Positions 39,653 through 48,781 of a DNA stretch of 59,741 nucleotides are shown piece after piece. Source of the stretch: SKIA01 sp047602905. GTDB taxonomy: Archaea > Nanobdellota > Nanobdellia > Woesearchaeales > SKIA01. Location of the stretch: positions 1-59,741 of the forward strand of contig JBLKOP010000006.1 of the NCBI GenBank assembly GCA_047602905.1, read 5' to 3'. Numbering within the stretch: position 1 is the stretch's first letter; the number at the start of each line of letters is the position of its first letter. Below the pieces are notes generated by a model. It did not search any database, was not told where the DNA came from, and was given only the letters and a program-made list of their open reading frames with translations. Both the position numbers and the translations under genes were made by a program.

Positions 39653-41370
39653 TTAGCGTTTTTTGAGTTCTTCGTACGCTATGCGTGCTTGTAGGATGAG
39701 TGGGCTGGTGTCTCTTCTTGCGTAAGCTATTGTTGCAAGTAGCAGGGTGCTTGTTGCGAGTAGGAGTACGAGCATGTAGGTTGCTTGTGCTTGGCTTATT
39801 GGTGTTGGTTCTTGCTCTTGTGGTGTTGTTGTGAGTGGGTTTGCTGTGAGTTGTGCTCGTTGTGTTTCTCTGGTGGTTGGTTGTTGTGTTATGAGTGGTT
39901 CCTCTAGGCATTCTCTTGCTCTAAAGGTTGTTTGTGTTGTTTGTTCTTCTTTAGTTGCTTGTATGGTGTAGGTTCCTTCTTGTGGTATGTAAAACGTTGT
40001 TGCTCCTTGTTCATTGGTTGTTTTGCTTTCTTGGTTGAGGGTTATTGTTGTTTCTGGTTCTGGTTTGCATCCTTGTGGCATGTCTTGTTCTCTGCAGATG
40101 GTTCGTTGGTTTGTGCTTGCTGCGTGGATGGTTGTTTCTTGTTGTGCGCATATTCGTTGCTCAAGTACTATTCGTAGTGTTGGGTTGTATGGGCTTTCTT
40201 CTTGTGGTTCTTGTTCTGGTAGGTCTGTGCAGGGTGTTGTTTCGTCTGTGCTAAAAAACCATGTTCCTTGTGGTAGCATGAGTTGGTAGGTTGCTTCTTC
40301 TCCGTTGTATGCTCGTCCTATTCTGTGTACTCGTGTGAGGTGTATTGTTTGGTTGTTGTTTTGTGCTATTGCTTGTGTGTAGCTTTGTAGTTCTGCCAGC
40401 TTCCTTCTGGTACTGTTGTTGTGCACGCAGTCTGCCAGCTTCCGCTAATGTATACTTGTATCGTTGCTGTCGTTGGCCCTATCGCGTTTGGTGGGCTTGG
40501 ACTTGGTATTCTGTACCATGTGTATGTTACGTTCAGTTCGTTTACTTCTGCGATGCTTCTCTCGTTACTAAAGCTTGTTTGTATCTCGCTACTTCCTCCT
40601 CCTTCTATGTCGTCAAGACTCACCCAGTTATTATCTAAGAAAAGTACTTCTGAGCGGCAGTCTCCGTTCACCACTCCTTTAGTAGTTCCTGATTGGTCCC
40701 AGTACGCGCACGTTTCTGGTTGGCTGTCCGCATCTCCTTCGCCAAACACAGGGTCTACTTCGTCAACGGTTACTGTGTAGAACTGTCCTGGAGTTATTGG
40801 TTGTACGAATTGCCAAGAGCCAAAGCAGTAGTCTTGTAAATAATCGTACTCCTCGCACTTGTACAAGCTACTCCCAGTTGCTCGCACAGTTATTTCTGCG
40901 CTGCTAAACCCTCCTATTTCTGGGTCTATCGCGTACGTTCGCGCAAAGTTTCTTTGTCTGCGCGGGTTCTCATCTATACGAAGAATCTCTCCGGTAAAGT
41001 CGTTTACGTCTACACGAAAATCGCTTCCTTTCTGTACGCGAAGCACTCCTTGCACCCATATAGCAATGAAGGGTTGTTTTCCTGTTGCTCGCTCTATAAT
41101 TACTTCTGCTGCTTGGTGGCTGTTTACTGTGCGTACTTCTTCTCCTTGCATGAACGTGTACGTTCCTTGTTGTGTGAGAGGAAACTCGCTGTTTCCGCTT
41201 CCTAAGAAGAGGTATCCTTCGTTACTTGGAGTGCGTATCTCAAAAGGCCCATCACTCTCTATTGTTACAAAGCTTCCTACTGCGAGGTCTTCTTCGCTTA
41301 CTTGCAAGCTCGTAACTAATGGAGTAAGTATAGCAAGTAGTAGGATAAGGATGAGTAATTGTTTCTCCAC
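39653..41370 (-). pseudogene. Membrane-anchored surface protein, one frameshift
   Basis: Two overlapping frames make one sensible protein. The upstream part (41370-40366) has a signal peptide (LLILILLLAILTPLVTS) and beta-rich segments, ending near YISGSWQTACTTTVPEGSW before running into a stop. The downstream frame (from about 40405 to 39653) continues LQSYTQAIAQNNNQTIHLTR, ends with Pro/Thr/Gln-rich sequence, a transmembrane helix (YMLVLLLATSTLLLATIAYA) and a basic tail. Neither half alone has both a signal and an anchor. A one-base loss near 40395-40410, in or next to two copies of GAAGCTGGCAGA, explains it. A sequencing or assembly error is possible. Confidence 0.65.
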
Positions 41371-41403
41371 GCATAGTACGTGTAGTGCTTGGTTCTTAAA
41401 CGT

Positions 41404-42702
41404 TTATTTTTCTACTCCTCGCAGAGCATCTGGGTCGTCTCCTCCGTGCCAACTAACTCGTGGGCGTACTTGTAGGCTGTACATCTTCTCGTTTGTGTCA
41501 TCAAGTACTATCGCTGCTCCTTTGGTTCTTGGCAGGTCTCGTAGTAAGTCTCCTAGTCCTGCTTGCATGTAGCTTTGCGTGAGCATTCCTAGTGCGTCTG
41601 TATCTACTCTTGCTGTTATTCGGTGGCTGATGATGATGTCGCTTTGTGTCATTACGTCTGTATGAATTTTTCCTGGTTGCTGAGTAGCTAATATCAGGGA
41701 TAATCCTGGTTGTCGTCCTTCTCTAAGAATAGTTACTAGTGCGTCTGTTGCGGGTGTTTCTCCTTTGTTTGGGAGGAATTCGTGTGCTTCGTCTATGAGC
41801 ATCCAAATCACTGGTTCATTATTTTTTTGGTCTCCATGATAGCTGAGTTCTGCTTCTAGTGCTTTGTGCTCCTCTATCTTTCTTGCTGCCATTCGGTGGT
41901 TGAAGAGTTGTCCTGCTACGAGTCCTATAACGAGTGCTCGCGTGTTCCAAGCGCTTGCTTGTGCTGCGTACATGCTCACGTCTAGTATAGTTATTTTTCC
42001 TGGTTGTACCAGCTCACTTATCGGTGTTGCTTCTGCGCGAAACAAGCCCCACCTTTCTGCGCTGCTCATTAAGTTGTTGGCTGCTCGTTTATCCGTTTCT
42101 TCTGCGTCACTTTTTTTGATGCTTTCTTGTACGTCCTCTAGGCTAAAGTCTTTTTTTGTTTCTTGTAGGTGAGCTACTGTTTCTTCTATGAGTGCTCCTA
42201 CGCTGCTGCTTCCTTCTAGGCCAAACACGCTTAGCCATTGGCTTGGTTCTAGCTCGCTTGGGTTTATTGCAAATCCTTTGTCTATTGCTATGCCGTTTTC
42301 TCGTAGGCTCTCTACTGCTCCGTATGGAGCGTATACGTCTACTTCTAGTGCTTCTGGTGTCATTCCCCATTGCTCAAGTAATTCTCTCATTCTCTCGTTT
42401 GGGTATTTCATCGTCCAAAAAATCCCCATGGTGTCCATAATGATTACTCCTACGTTTTTTCGTATCTCTGCGTCTAGTGCTGCCATTCCTTCTGCTATTA
42501 CTGCTAGGGTGAAGCTTTTTCCGCTTCCTCTTTTTCCGCACAAGAATACTGCGTGGCTTCGCGTCACGTCCATCCATATCTCGTTACTTAGGCTGCTGGT
42601 CTCTCCCATTTTTACGTAGTGTTTTCCTAGGAGTACGCACCCTTTTGTGTGGTATTTTTGTTTATCTTTGGCACTTCGTCCAAGAATTACTTCGTAGCTC
42701 AC
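41404..42702 (-). CDS. HerA/VirB4-like (DUF87) ATPase
   Basis: A 432-residue hexameric-type ATPase related to HerA. Walker A is GKRGSGKS at residues 56-63. Walker B lies in VIWMLIDEAHEFLPNKGET, and LREGRQPGLSLILATQQPGK with the sensor Gln comes just after. The N-terminal HerA beta-barrel is reduced. HerA moves DNA ends for NurA nuclease in repair; no nurA gene is in the window, so the role here is open. Confidence 0.85.
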   Translation of the reverse strand: MSYEVILGRSAKDKQKYHTKGCVLLGKHYVKMGETSSLSNEIWMDVTRSHAVFLCGKRGSGKSFTLAVIAEGMAALDAEIRKNVGVIIMDTMGIFWTMKYPNERMRELLEQWGMTPEALEVDVYAPYGAVESLRENGIAIDKGFAINPSELEPSQWLSVFGLEGSSSVGALIEETVAHLQETKKDFSLEDVQESIKKSDAEETDKRAANNLMSSAERWGLFRAEATPISELVQPGKITILDVSMYAAQASAWNTRALVIGLVAGQLFNHRMAARKIEEHKALEAELSYHGDQKNNEPVIWMLIDEAHEFLPNKGETPATDALVTILREGRQPGLSLILATQQPGKIHTDVMTQSDIIISHRITARVDTDALGMLTQSYMQAGLGDLLRDLPRTKGAAIVLDDTNEKMYSLQVRPRVSWHGGDDPDALRGVEK

Positions 42703-42774
42703 CGTATAGTCTTGTTTGTTTGTCTCTTCTTTAAACGTTGCGTTTTTTATATTCTGAGTCCTTTCTGTGTATTC

Positions 42775-43917
42775 ATGGATTACTCAGAAAAAGCTCTTGC
42801 TTTGCATAAACAGACTAAGGGGAAGTTCTCTACTGCTTCTAAGGTTTCTGTAGTTACTCGTGAGGATCTTTCTACGGTGTATAGTCCTGGCGTTGCTGCG
42901 GTGAGTTCTCGCGTGGCAGAGCACCCTGAGGATGCGTACGTCTATACTTCTAAGAGTAATACGGTTGCTGTTGTTAGTGATGGCTCTGCTGTTCTGGGTC
43001 TGGGTAATATCGGTGCTCTTGGTGCTCTTCCTGTTATGGAGGGTAAGGCGGTGTTGTTTAAGGAGTTTGCTGATGTGGACGCTGTTCCTATTTGTTTATC
43101 CACACAAGACGTTGATGAGATTGTTGAGACGGTGCAGCGATTCGCTGTTTCTTTTGGAGGAATTAACTTGGAGGATATCAAGGCTCCTGAGTGTTTTGAG
43201 GTTGAGCGTCGCTTAAAGCAATCTCTTGATATTCCTGTGTTTCATGATGACCAGCACGGAACAGCAATTGTTGTTGCTGCTGGTTTGCTTAACGCAGCTA
43301 AGGTAGTTGATAAAGCGTTTTCTTCTTTGCGCGTAGTCATTAATGGTTCTGGTGCTGCCGGGGTTGCTACTGCTAAATTGCTTTTAGAAATGGGTGTTAA
43401 GGATGTTGTTGTTTGTGATAGTAAGGGGGTTTTGTCTTCTTCTCGAACAGGTCTTAATCAGAGTAAGCAGGAGCTTGTTATGCTTACAAACCCTCGCTCA
43501 GTTACTGGTTCTTTACAAGACGCTCTTGTCGGTGCTGACGTGTTTGTTGGTGTTTCTGTGGGTAACCTTCTTAGTGTAGCAGACGTAAAGACTATGGCTT
43601 CTGATCCTGTCGTGTTTGCTCTTGCTAACCCTACTCCTGAGATTCTTCCTGACGAGGCAAAGAAAGCGGGCGCTGTTGTTGTCGCTACTGGTCGCTCTGA
43701 TTATCCTAACCAAGTCAATAACGTTCTTGTTTTTCCTGGGATGTTTCGTGGATTACTTGATGCTCGCGCTACAGAGGTTTCTTCTCGCGTAAAGGTTGCT
43801 GCTGCTCAGGCACTTGCTAGCTACGTTACGGGTGTTTCTGCTACTAATATTATTCCTGATAGTTTGGATAAAGAAGTTGCTGGTGTAGTTGCTGGTGCTG
43901 TGAGGAGTTGTTTTTAG
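42775..43917 (+). CDS. NAD(P)-dependent malic enzyme
   Basis: Oxidative decarboxylation of malate to pyruvate. The 380-residue form found in many archaea and bacteria: the catalytic Tyr in TVYSPGVAAVS, Lys in INLEDIKAPECFEVERRL, metal ligands in FHDDQHGTAIV and a dinucleotide fold with NGSGAAGVATAKLLLEMG, then FALANPTPEILPDEA and VFPGMFRGLLDARA. The start at 42775 follows TTTTTATA by 31 bases. The 3' end overlaps the CBS gene by four bases. Confidence 0.93.
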   Translation: MDYSEKALALHKQTKGKFSTASKVSVVTREDLSTVYSPGVAAVSSRVAEHPEDAYVYTSKSNTVAVVSDGSAVLGLGNIGALGALPVMEGKAVLFKEFADVDAVPICLSTQDVDEIVETVQRFAVSFGGINLEDIKAPECFEVERRLKQSLDIPVFHDDQHGTAIVVAAGLLNAAKVVDKAFSSLRVVINGSGAAGVATAKLLLEMGVKDVVVCDSKGVLSSSRTGLNQSKQELVMLTNPRSVTGSLQDALVGADVFVGVSVGNLLSVADVKTMASDPVVFALANPTPEILPDEAKKAGAVVVATGRSDYPNQVNNVLVFPGMFRGLLDARATEVSSRVKVAAAQALASYVTGVSATNIIPDSLDKEVAGVVAGAVRSCF

Positions 43918-44531
43918 ATTTCTGGGTTTTGGTCGTACGCTATGTGCGTGCTGGCGCATTTCGGGCAGCTTGTGATGCTTAGTGATCCGTGGTTTTCTGC
44001 TGCTAAGAAGCGGTAGTCGCACGCTAAGCATTTCATGTGCCAGTTCTTACTTACTTCATCCAGTGAGTTGTTAAAGGTGTGAAAGAGTTCTGTTGCTTGT
44101 GTTGCGTATTGCTCTCCAGTGAGCGTTCCTTGTTTGTATTGGTGCGCTAGGTCTTGTATCGTGCTTACTACGTGTCGTATTACGTCTGTTTGGGTGACTA
44201 CTCCGTAGAGTTTTCCTCCTGATATGACAGGAAGTTTTTTTATGTGGTTGCTTCGTAGCGCGTGCGCTACTTGCATAATGTCTGCTTCTGGTAAGCAGCT
44301 GTGTAGCGGGCTGGTCATTATGGTGTGTATGGGTTCGTGTAGGTCTCTTGCTTGAGCGACTACTTGTCTAGTAAAGTCTGTTTCTGTTACTATCCCTACG
44401 GGTATGTTGTTTTCTACTACCAGCACGCTTCCTACGTCGTGAGAGTCCATTCTTGCTGCTGCTTCTCGTATCGTTGTTCGTTTGTCAACAGTGACTACGT
44501 GCACTGCCATGATGTCTTTTGCGGTGAGCAT
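43914..44531 (-). CDS. CBS-domain protein with zinc ribbon
   Basis: Two CBS motifs make up residues ~5-130 (DIMAVHVVTVDKRTTIREAA, SVLVVENNIPVGIVTETDF; then IMTSPLHSCLPEADIMQVAH and LPVISGGKLYGVVTQTDV), expected to bind an adenine nucleotide as a sensor. The C-terminal ~50 residues hold two Cys pairs (MKCLACDYRF and SCPKCAST) forming a zinc ribbon. It could regulate transcription or an enzyme. The target is unknown. Confidence 0.85.
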   Translation of the reverse strand: MLTAKDIMAVHVVTVDKRTTIREAAARMDSHDVGSVLVVENNIPVGIVTETDFTRQVVAQARDLHEPIHTIMTSPLHSCLPEADIMQVAHALRSNHIKKLPVISGGKLYGVVTQTDVIRHVVSTIQDLAHQYKQGTLTGEQYATQATELFHTFNNSLDEVSKNWHMKCLACDYRFLAAENHGSLSITSCPKCASTHIAYDQNPEI

Positions 44532-44584
44532 GTAGTAGTTTGGTACCAGAACGTTATTAAATACTTAGGGTTCTTAGTGGTGTT

Positions 44585-45130
44585 ATGAAAGCAAGAAGTT
44601 CTTTTGTTCAACGAGCTGAGTCAGTGTTTATGAGTGTGTTTATCGTTTTTGTTGTTGTGTGGGCGTTCTTAACGCTTATTGGTGTTGTTGCTTTGCACCC
44701 TCCTTCGTATGCTGTTGTTGTTAATGGCGAGGGTATTACTGTTTCAGAAGTAACTGATACGTACGAGCAGCTTCCTGCTGAGGTTCGTTCTGCGTATACA
44801 AAAGAGGCTGTTCTTGAGCAGTTAATTGATAAGACGCTTATCTTACAAGATGCTTCGCGTAAAGGCGTTGTTGTTTCTCAAGAAGAAGTTGATGCGTTTA
44901 TTGATGAGCAAGTCTCTGCTTTTGGTATTTCTCGTCGTCAACTCGCTGATACGCTCCTGCAAGCGGGTATCTCGTTTTCTGAGTACGAGCAAGCGGTTCA
45001 TGAGGAGTTAGTTCTTCGCTCGTATGTGGATGTGGTTATCGGGGATGTTTCTGATCCTGCTGCTGCTTTTCAGGTAGTTATTGCTGATTTGCGCAAAGAA
45101 GCGTTTATTGAGTATGGTGAGGAGTTATAG
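44585..45130 (+). CDS. Membrane-anchored SurA N-domain-like chaperone
   Basis: A 181-residue protein with one N-terminal helix (residues ~15-38, MSVFIVFVVVWAFLTLIGVV). An outward-facing SurA-type N-terminal domain follows: SYAVVVNGEGITVSEVTDTY, LEQLIDKTLILQDASRKGVV, VSQEEVDAFIDEQ and FSEYEQAVHEELVLRSYV. The peptidyl-prolyl isomerase domain normally following it is absent. In bacteria SurA escorts outer-membrane beta-barrels; in archaea such proteins are known but their clients are not. Confidence 0.75.
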   Translation: MKARSSFVQRAESVFMSVFIVFVVVWAFLTLIGVVALHPPSYAVVVNGEGITVSEVTDTYEQLPAEVRSAYTKEAVLEQLIDKTLILQDASRKGVVVSQEEVDAFIDEQVSAFGISRRQLADTLLQAGISFSEYEQAVHEELVLRSYVDVVIGDVSDPAAAFQVVIADLRKEAFIEYGEEL

Positions 45131-45730
45131 TCCTTTATACAATATTTTTTTCTGAAACGGTTGTTGTTTGTTTACGTCACTAAGTGCTCGTGTTACGGTG
45201 CTTTCCCAGTTGTTAAGGGCTAGTTGTACGTCGTCTACTGGTAGGCGCGTTTTTGCTGCTATTTCTTCTGCTGTGTAGTATTCTTGGTTGTTTTGTTTAA
45301 GAAAGTCAATTACTTTCTTGTTGGTTTCTGAGTCAACCCATATTCCTTGAAAAAATTTTTTTATTTGTGCTTTTCCTTTAGGGTTTTGTGTTACGAAGAG
45401 AAAGGCTGGTTTGAGTACTCGTATTTTGTTTCCTTCATAGATGAGTTGTGTGTGTATGAGTTCTTGTTCTTCAAGTTTTTTTACGTTCTCATGTAAGGTG
45501 CTGTTTGAGTGACCGATGGTTTTTCTAAGCTCCTGCATTGTCAGGTCTCCTTCGCTGAGGCTTTTAAGGATTTTTCTTTGTATTTCTTGCTCCCACGCTG
45601 TTATTACGGTGTTTCTTCTGTCTGCGGTGATGCTTGTTGGAAAGAAGTCTTGTATTTCTTCTGTTTCTTTGTCGTAGTACACGCAGTACTGGGGTTCTTT
45701 GTGCATATCTTGTTTGTTGGTTGCTTGCAT
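45125..45730 (-). CDS. Winged-helix transcription regulator
   Basis: A 201-residue protein with an ArsR/MarR-like winged helix at residues ~50-105 (QEIQRKILKSLSEGDLTMQE, LRKTIGHSNSTLHENVKKLE, EQELIHTQLIYEGNKIRVLK). A second HTH-like C-terminal part follows (YYTAEEIAAKTRLPVDDVQL). It is transcribed divergently from the RNA-methyltransferase-like gene 66 bases away and could control it. Its end overlaps the SurA-like gene by six bases. Confidence 0.72.
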   Translation of the reverse strand: MQATNKQDMHKEPQYCVYYDKETEEIQDFFPTSITADRRNTVITAWEQEIQRKILKSLSEGDLTMQELRKTIGHSNSTLHENVKKLEEQELIHTQLIYEGNKIRVLKPAFLFVTQNPKGKAQIKKFFQGIWVDSETNKKVIDFLKQNNQEYYTAEEIAAKTRLPVDDVQLALNNWESTVTRALSDVNKQQPFQKKILYKGL

Positions 45731-45796
45731 ATATAAGCTTTTTCGGTTCTTCCGAAAAACATGCTTCTTTTAAATACTGCATCATTCACGCAGTGT

Positions 45797-46852
45797 ATGA
45801 AGTGGTACGCGTTAGCTCATCTAGGCTGTGAGGAGGCTGTGCAGCAAGAATTATCTCGTCAAGGCATTCAGGCAGTTCTTCATTCAGGTTTTGTTTCTTT
45901 TCAAGCATCTAAACAAGAAGCAGCTGTTTTTTTGTACTCTACGAAGTGTTCTACTCGTTTGCTTGCCGCTATAGCCCACGGTTCTCTTGAGAGTATTGAC
46001 GTCTCTTCTGCTCATGAGTTTATTCCTGAAGAAGCGTCTTTTTGTGTTCGCAGCGAAGTCATAGCTGCTGGTCCTCAAGATACGAGTTCTCAAGAAATTA
46101 ATTATTCTCTTGGTGCTCAAGTAAGTCGTTCTGTTGACTTGGACAACCCTGAGTATACGCTTTTCTGTCAGGTTGGTGTTGAGTGCGTGGTTGGCATCGA
46201 TGTTTCTGGTGATCTTAGTAAGCGCTACTACCGTATTTTTAGTAATTCTCGCAGTATGAAAGGAACGCTTATAGCAAGTATTCTTGAGTTATTCTCTGTT
46301 ACTGGCGTTCTTCTTGATCCGTTTGGTAACACTGGTGAGGTGTGTATAGAGGCTGCTATGAAGTACACAAAAACTTCTCCTCTTAAGTACAAGAAGTTCG
46401 ATAATTATTCTTTGCTGCAAGAGGAGGCTGCTGGTTGGTCTGATGAGGAGATTGCTTCTTCTGCTGATGTGTTTTGTTATGATGACCAGCTTGGTAATCT
46501 TCGTAGCGCAAAGAAGAATGCGAAGCTTGCTGGTGTTTTGGGTAGCATTACGTTTAGTAAGATAACTCCTGAGTGGATGGATGTGAAGTTTGAAGAAGCG
46601 TCTGTTTCTTGTATCGTTACCACTCCTCCTCCTGTTACGAAAAGAAATTCTGAGAGCGCTCATCTTGAGGAGTTATGTTATCAAAGCGCTTTTGTTTTGA
46701 AAAAGAAGGGGCGTTTAGTTGTTGTTTGTCTTACTCCGGAGACTGCTTTGAAGCTTTCTGAGTACGCTGATAAGCATGAGTTAGTTCTTGTTTCTCAACG
46801 AGTAGTGTTTTCTGGTCAGCTGGCTATTGAGGTGGTTGAGTATGGCTTGTGA
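45797..46852 (+). CDS. Divergent THUMP/Trm11-like RNA methyltransferase
   Basis: A 351-residue protein beginning MKWYALAHLGCEEAVQQELS, as in THUMP-containing tRNA guanine-N2 methyltransferases (Trm11/TrmG10/Trm14). The fold motif GVLLDPFGNTGEVCIEAA near residue 172 stands where the family has LDPFCGSGTILIEAA. At ~274, IVTTPPPV stands where the catalytic (D/N)PP(Y/F) is expected. Both changes remove residues that bind S-adenosylmethionine or the base, so it is either a divergent enzyme or a catalytically dead RNA-binding relative. I chose the ATG at 45797 by homology. Confidence 0.65.
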   Translation: MKWYALAHLGCEEAVQQELSRQGIQAVLHSGFVSFQASKQEAAVFLYSTKCSTRLLAAIAHGSLESIDVSSAHEFIPEEASFCVRSEVIAAGPQDTSSQEINYSLGAQVSRSVDLDNPEYTLFCQVGVECVVGIDVSGDLSKRYYRIFSNSRSMKGTLIASILELFSVTGVLLDPFGNTGEVCIEAAMKYTKTSPLKYKKFDNYSLLQEEAAGWSDEEIASSADVFCYDDQLGNLRSAKKNAKLAGVLGSITFSKITPEWMDVKFEEASVSCIVTTPPPVTKRNSESAHLEELCYQSAFVLKKKGRLVVVCLTPETALKLSEYADKHELVLVSQRVVFSGQLAIEVVEYGL

Positions 46853-47291
46853 TTTGTGCGGAAAGAAAGGTTCTACTCGTCAGACGCGCGTAGAGGGTGT
46901 TGTGTACGCTGCTTGTGTTGATTGTCAAAAATTGGGTGTTGATGCTACTCCTGTGAGTGTTCAGAAGAAGCGCTCATTTAGTAAGCAAGAAGATTCTTCT
47001 GTTGTTTGCAGTGACGCTTCTCGCATTATTTCTTCTGCTCGTCAAAAAAGTGGCGTTTCTGCTAAGGAGTTTGCTCAGCGACTTAATATTAAGGAGAGTG
47101 TGTTGCTTGCTTGGGAGAGTGGTAAGCGAGTCCCTACGGTTAGTGATGCTCGTCGTTTAGAAAAGCTTCTTGGTGTTTCGTTAGTTGAGCAGGGTGTTGT
47201 TTCTGCTGATGCAAGTACTTTTTTGTCTCGGGATTCTTCGCAAGGGTTTACTATTGCTGATTTGATTAAGGATAAGCGAAAAAAGAAGTAG
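46842..47291 (+). CDS. mbf1: MBF1-like multiprotein bridging factor
   Basis: Archaeal transcription/translation cofactor of 149 residues. An N-terminal zinc ribbon with Cys 3, 6, 25 and 28 (MACDLCGKKG; YAACVDCQKLG) is followed by a basic linker and a Cro/XRE HTH (RQKSGVSAKEFAQRLNIKES, LLAWESGKRVPTVSDARRLE). Recent work places archaeal MBF1 on the ribosomal small subunit. The ATG at 46842 overlaps the end of the methyltransferase-like gene, so they share a transcript. Confidence 0.9.
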   Translation: MACDLCGKKGSTRQTRVEGVVYAACVDCQKLGVDATPVSVQKKRSFSKQEDSSVVCSDASRIISSARQKSGVSAKEFAQRLNIKESVLLAWESGKRVPTVSDARRLEKLLGVSLVEQGVVSADASTFLSRDSSQGFTIADLIKDKRKKK

Positions 47292-47296
47292 TTGTG

Positions 47297-48781
47297 TTAT
47301 TCTCTTGGTGGGTTGTTAGTTACGTGTATGAGTTCTTGCCATATCTCTTCTGTTGGGAGTGCTTGTAGAGGTATTTGGTTGCTAAACACGTAGTGCTTGT
47401 AGGTGTTGTGCTCGTACACGTGTACTAGTGTGTATGTTTCTATGAGGTGGCTGGTGAATGCTTCTAGGTTTTCTTTGCAGCGAGTATCTTCTGGATGGCA
47501 CGGCGTGCTTCTTGGGATGAAGAACACCGCTGCTGCTTCTTGTTTCATGAGTTCTTCTTTGTCTTCAAGAAATTCGTAGTAGATAGGAGTTGCTTTGTTT
47601 TCTGCGTAGTACGCTACTATTGGGTCGCTTACGTAAATAGTTCCGTTTACTGGGTGTTCTTCTAAGAAGCGGTAGTAGTTTGTTTCTATGCTTGCAGGTT
47701 CTTCTCCTCGGTGACTAAAGTATTCTGTGTTGTTGACTGCGAGTACTGCTGCGTTGAGTAGGATGAGTGCGGTAAGCACGTATAACAAAGGTTTTTTGTA
47801 CTCGCTTATCTTCTGTGCTCCTAGTGCTGTGAGTACGAGTACTCCTGGGAGTATGAGTAGTGCAAAACGCCATTGGTTGTTAGGAAGAAGAGTAAAGAAC
47901 GTTAGAGTAAAGAGGGTTAGTAGCGCGTAGGGGATGAGTCGTTGGTGTTTGTGCACGTATAGTATTCCTATGAGCGTAAGTAGTGTTATGGGTAGTAGTG
48001 TTAATAAGTGCTCAAAGTAGTATAGTGGTTGTGTGTTGTGCAGCCAGGTGTTAAAGAAAAAGACGTTTCCTCCTCCTTCAAGGAGTGGTTGTATGGGTGC
48101 TTGCAGTCCTTTGTCTGTGTATACGAAGGCATTGGTAATCATCCAGGGAAGAAGTAGTGTTGCTGCTCCTAGTATTGTTTGCGCAAGTTCTGTGAGTGAT
48201 TGTTTGTCGTACTTGTTTTGGTACATTGTGTATAGGTGCGTTAGTCCTACTGCTATAAGCCCTAGTCCTACTGGGTATCTGGTAAGTGCTGCTGCTGCGA
48301 GGATGATTCCTGCGAGGAGGTATCGTTTTTTGTTGTACAAATAGAGTCCTATGATGAGTAGGCTTGCGCTTGGTACTCCTGTGAGTAATTGGCTGCTTCC
48401 CCAAAACCAGATGTTTGTTGCTAGTAGTAGCGTTGCTGTGCTTGCCGCGAGGAGTTCGTGTACGTATTCTTGTAAGGTCTTGTATAGATATATCGCTCCT
48501 AGCGCTCCTAGTGTTGCTGCAAGGATTTCTCCTCCGAGTACAGGGTCTATGCCTATTCCTGCTATTATTGCGAGCATAAGAGGCCAGAGTGGTGGTCTGA
48601 GTGCTTCCCAGAAGCCTGTTTGTCCTCCTGAGAGGATGTATTGGCTCATCACGAGGTATACTGCTTCGTCCCATCGTACGTCGTGGTAGTTGCTAAGAAG
48701 AATGAGTTTTCCTATTACGTATAGGATGAGTGCTGTGACGAGTATGGTTCTTGGTTTCTTTAGTTCTTCAAGAAAGTTCAT
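47297..48781 (-). CDS. GT39/ArnT-like membrane glycosyltransferase
   Basis: A 494-residue GT-C fold protein. After the first helix (RTILVTALILYVIGKLILL) the loop reads NYHDVRWDEAVYLVMSQYIL, with the Asp-Glu pair expected for lipid-phosphate-sugar-dependent transferases. About 11 helices follow and a C-terminal soluble part ends near 494. It would add a sugar from polyprenyl phosphate on the outer side. I use the ATG at 48781, which overlaps the stop of the thioredoxin-like gene. Confidence 0.82.
   Translation of the reverse strand: MNFLEELKKPRTILVTALILYVIGKLILLSNYHDVRWDEAVYLVMSQYILSGGQTGFWEALRPPLWPLMLAIIAGIGIDPVLGGEILAATLGALGAIYLYKTLQEYVHELLAASTATLLLATNIWFWGSSQLLTGVPSASLLIIGLYLYNKKRYLLAGIILAAAALTRYPVGLGLIAVGLTHLYTMYQNKYDKQSLTELAQTILGAATLLLPWMITNAFVYTDKGLQAPIQPLLEGGGNVFFFNTWLHNTQPLYYFEHLLTLLPITLLTLIGILYVHKHQRLIPYALLTLFTLTFFTLLPNNQWRFALLILPGVLVLTALGAQKISEYKKPLLYVLTALILLNAAVLAVNNTEYFSHRGEEPASIETNYYRFLEEHPVNGTIYVSDPIVAYYAENKATPIYYEFLEDKEELMKQEAAAVFFIPRSTPCHPEDTRCKENLEAFTSHLIETYTLVHVYEHNTYKHYVFSNQIPLQALPTEEIWQELIHVTNNPPRE

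Noticed and set aside
40366..41370. Two independent surface proteins at 39653-40426 and 40366-41370
   Set aside because: The first lacks any signal peptide and the second any anchor; together in sequence they make one normal anchored protein, so a frameshift is the simpler reading.
41404..42702. A conjugation or transposition module based on the HerA/VirB4-like ATPase
   Set aside because: No relaxase, coupling protein, pilus genes or integrase nearby; flanks are a surface protein and malic enzyme.
48078..48674. A 198-codon Arg/Thr/Ser-rich frame on the minus strand
   Set aside because: A shadow of the GT39 gene in another frame; very basic low-complexity text as expected from the skewed composition.
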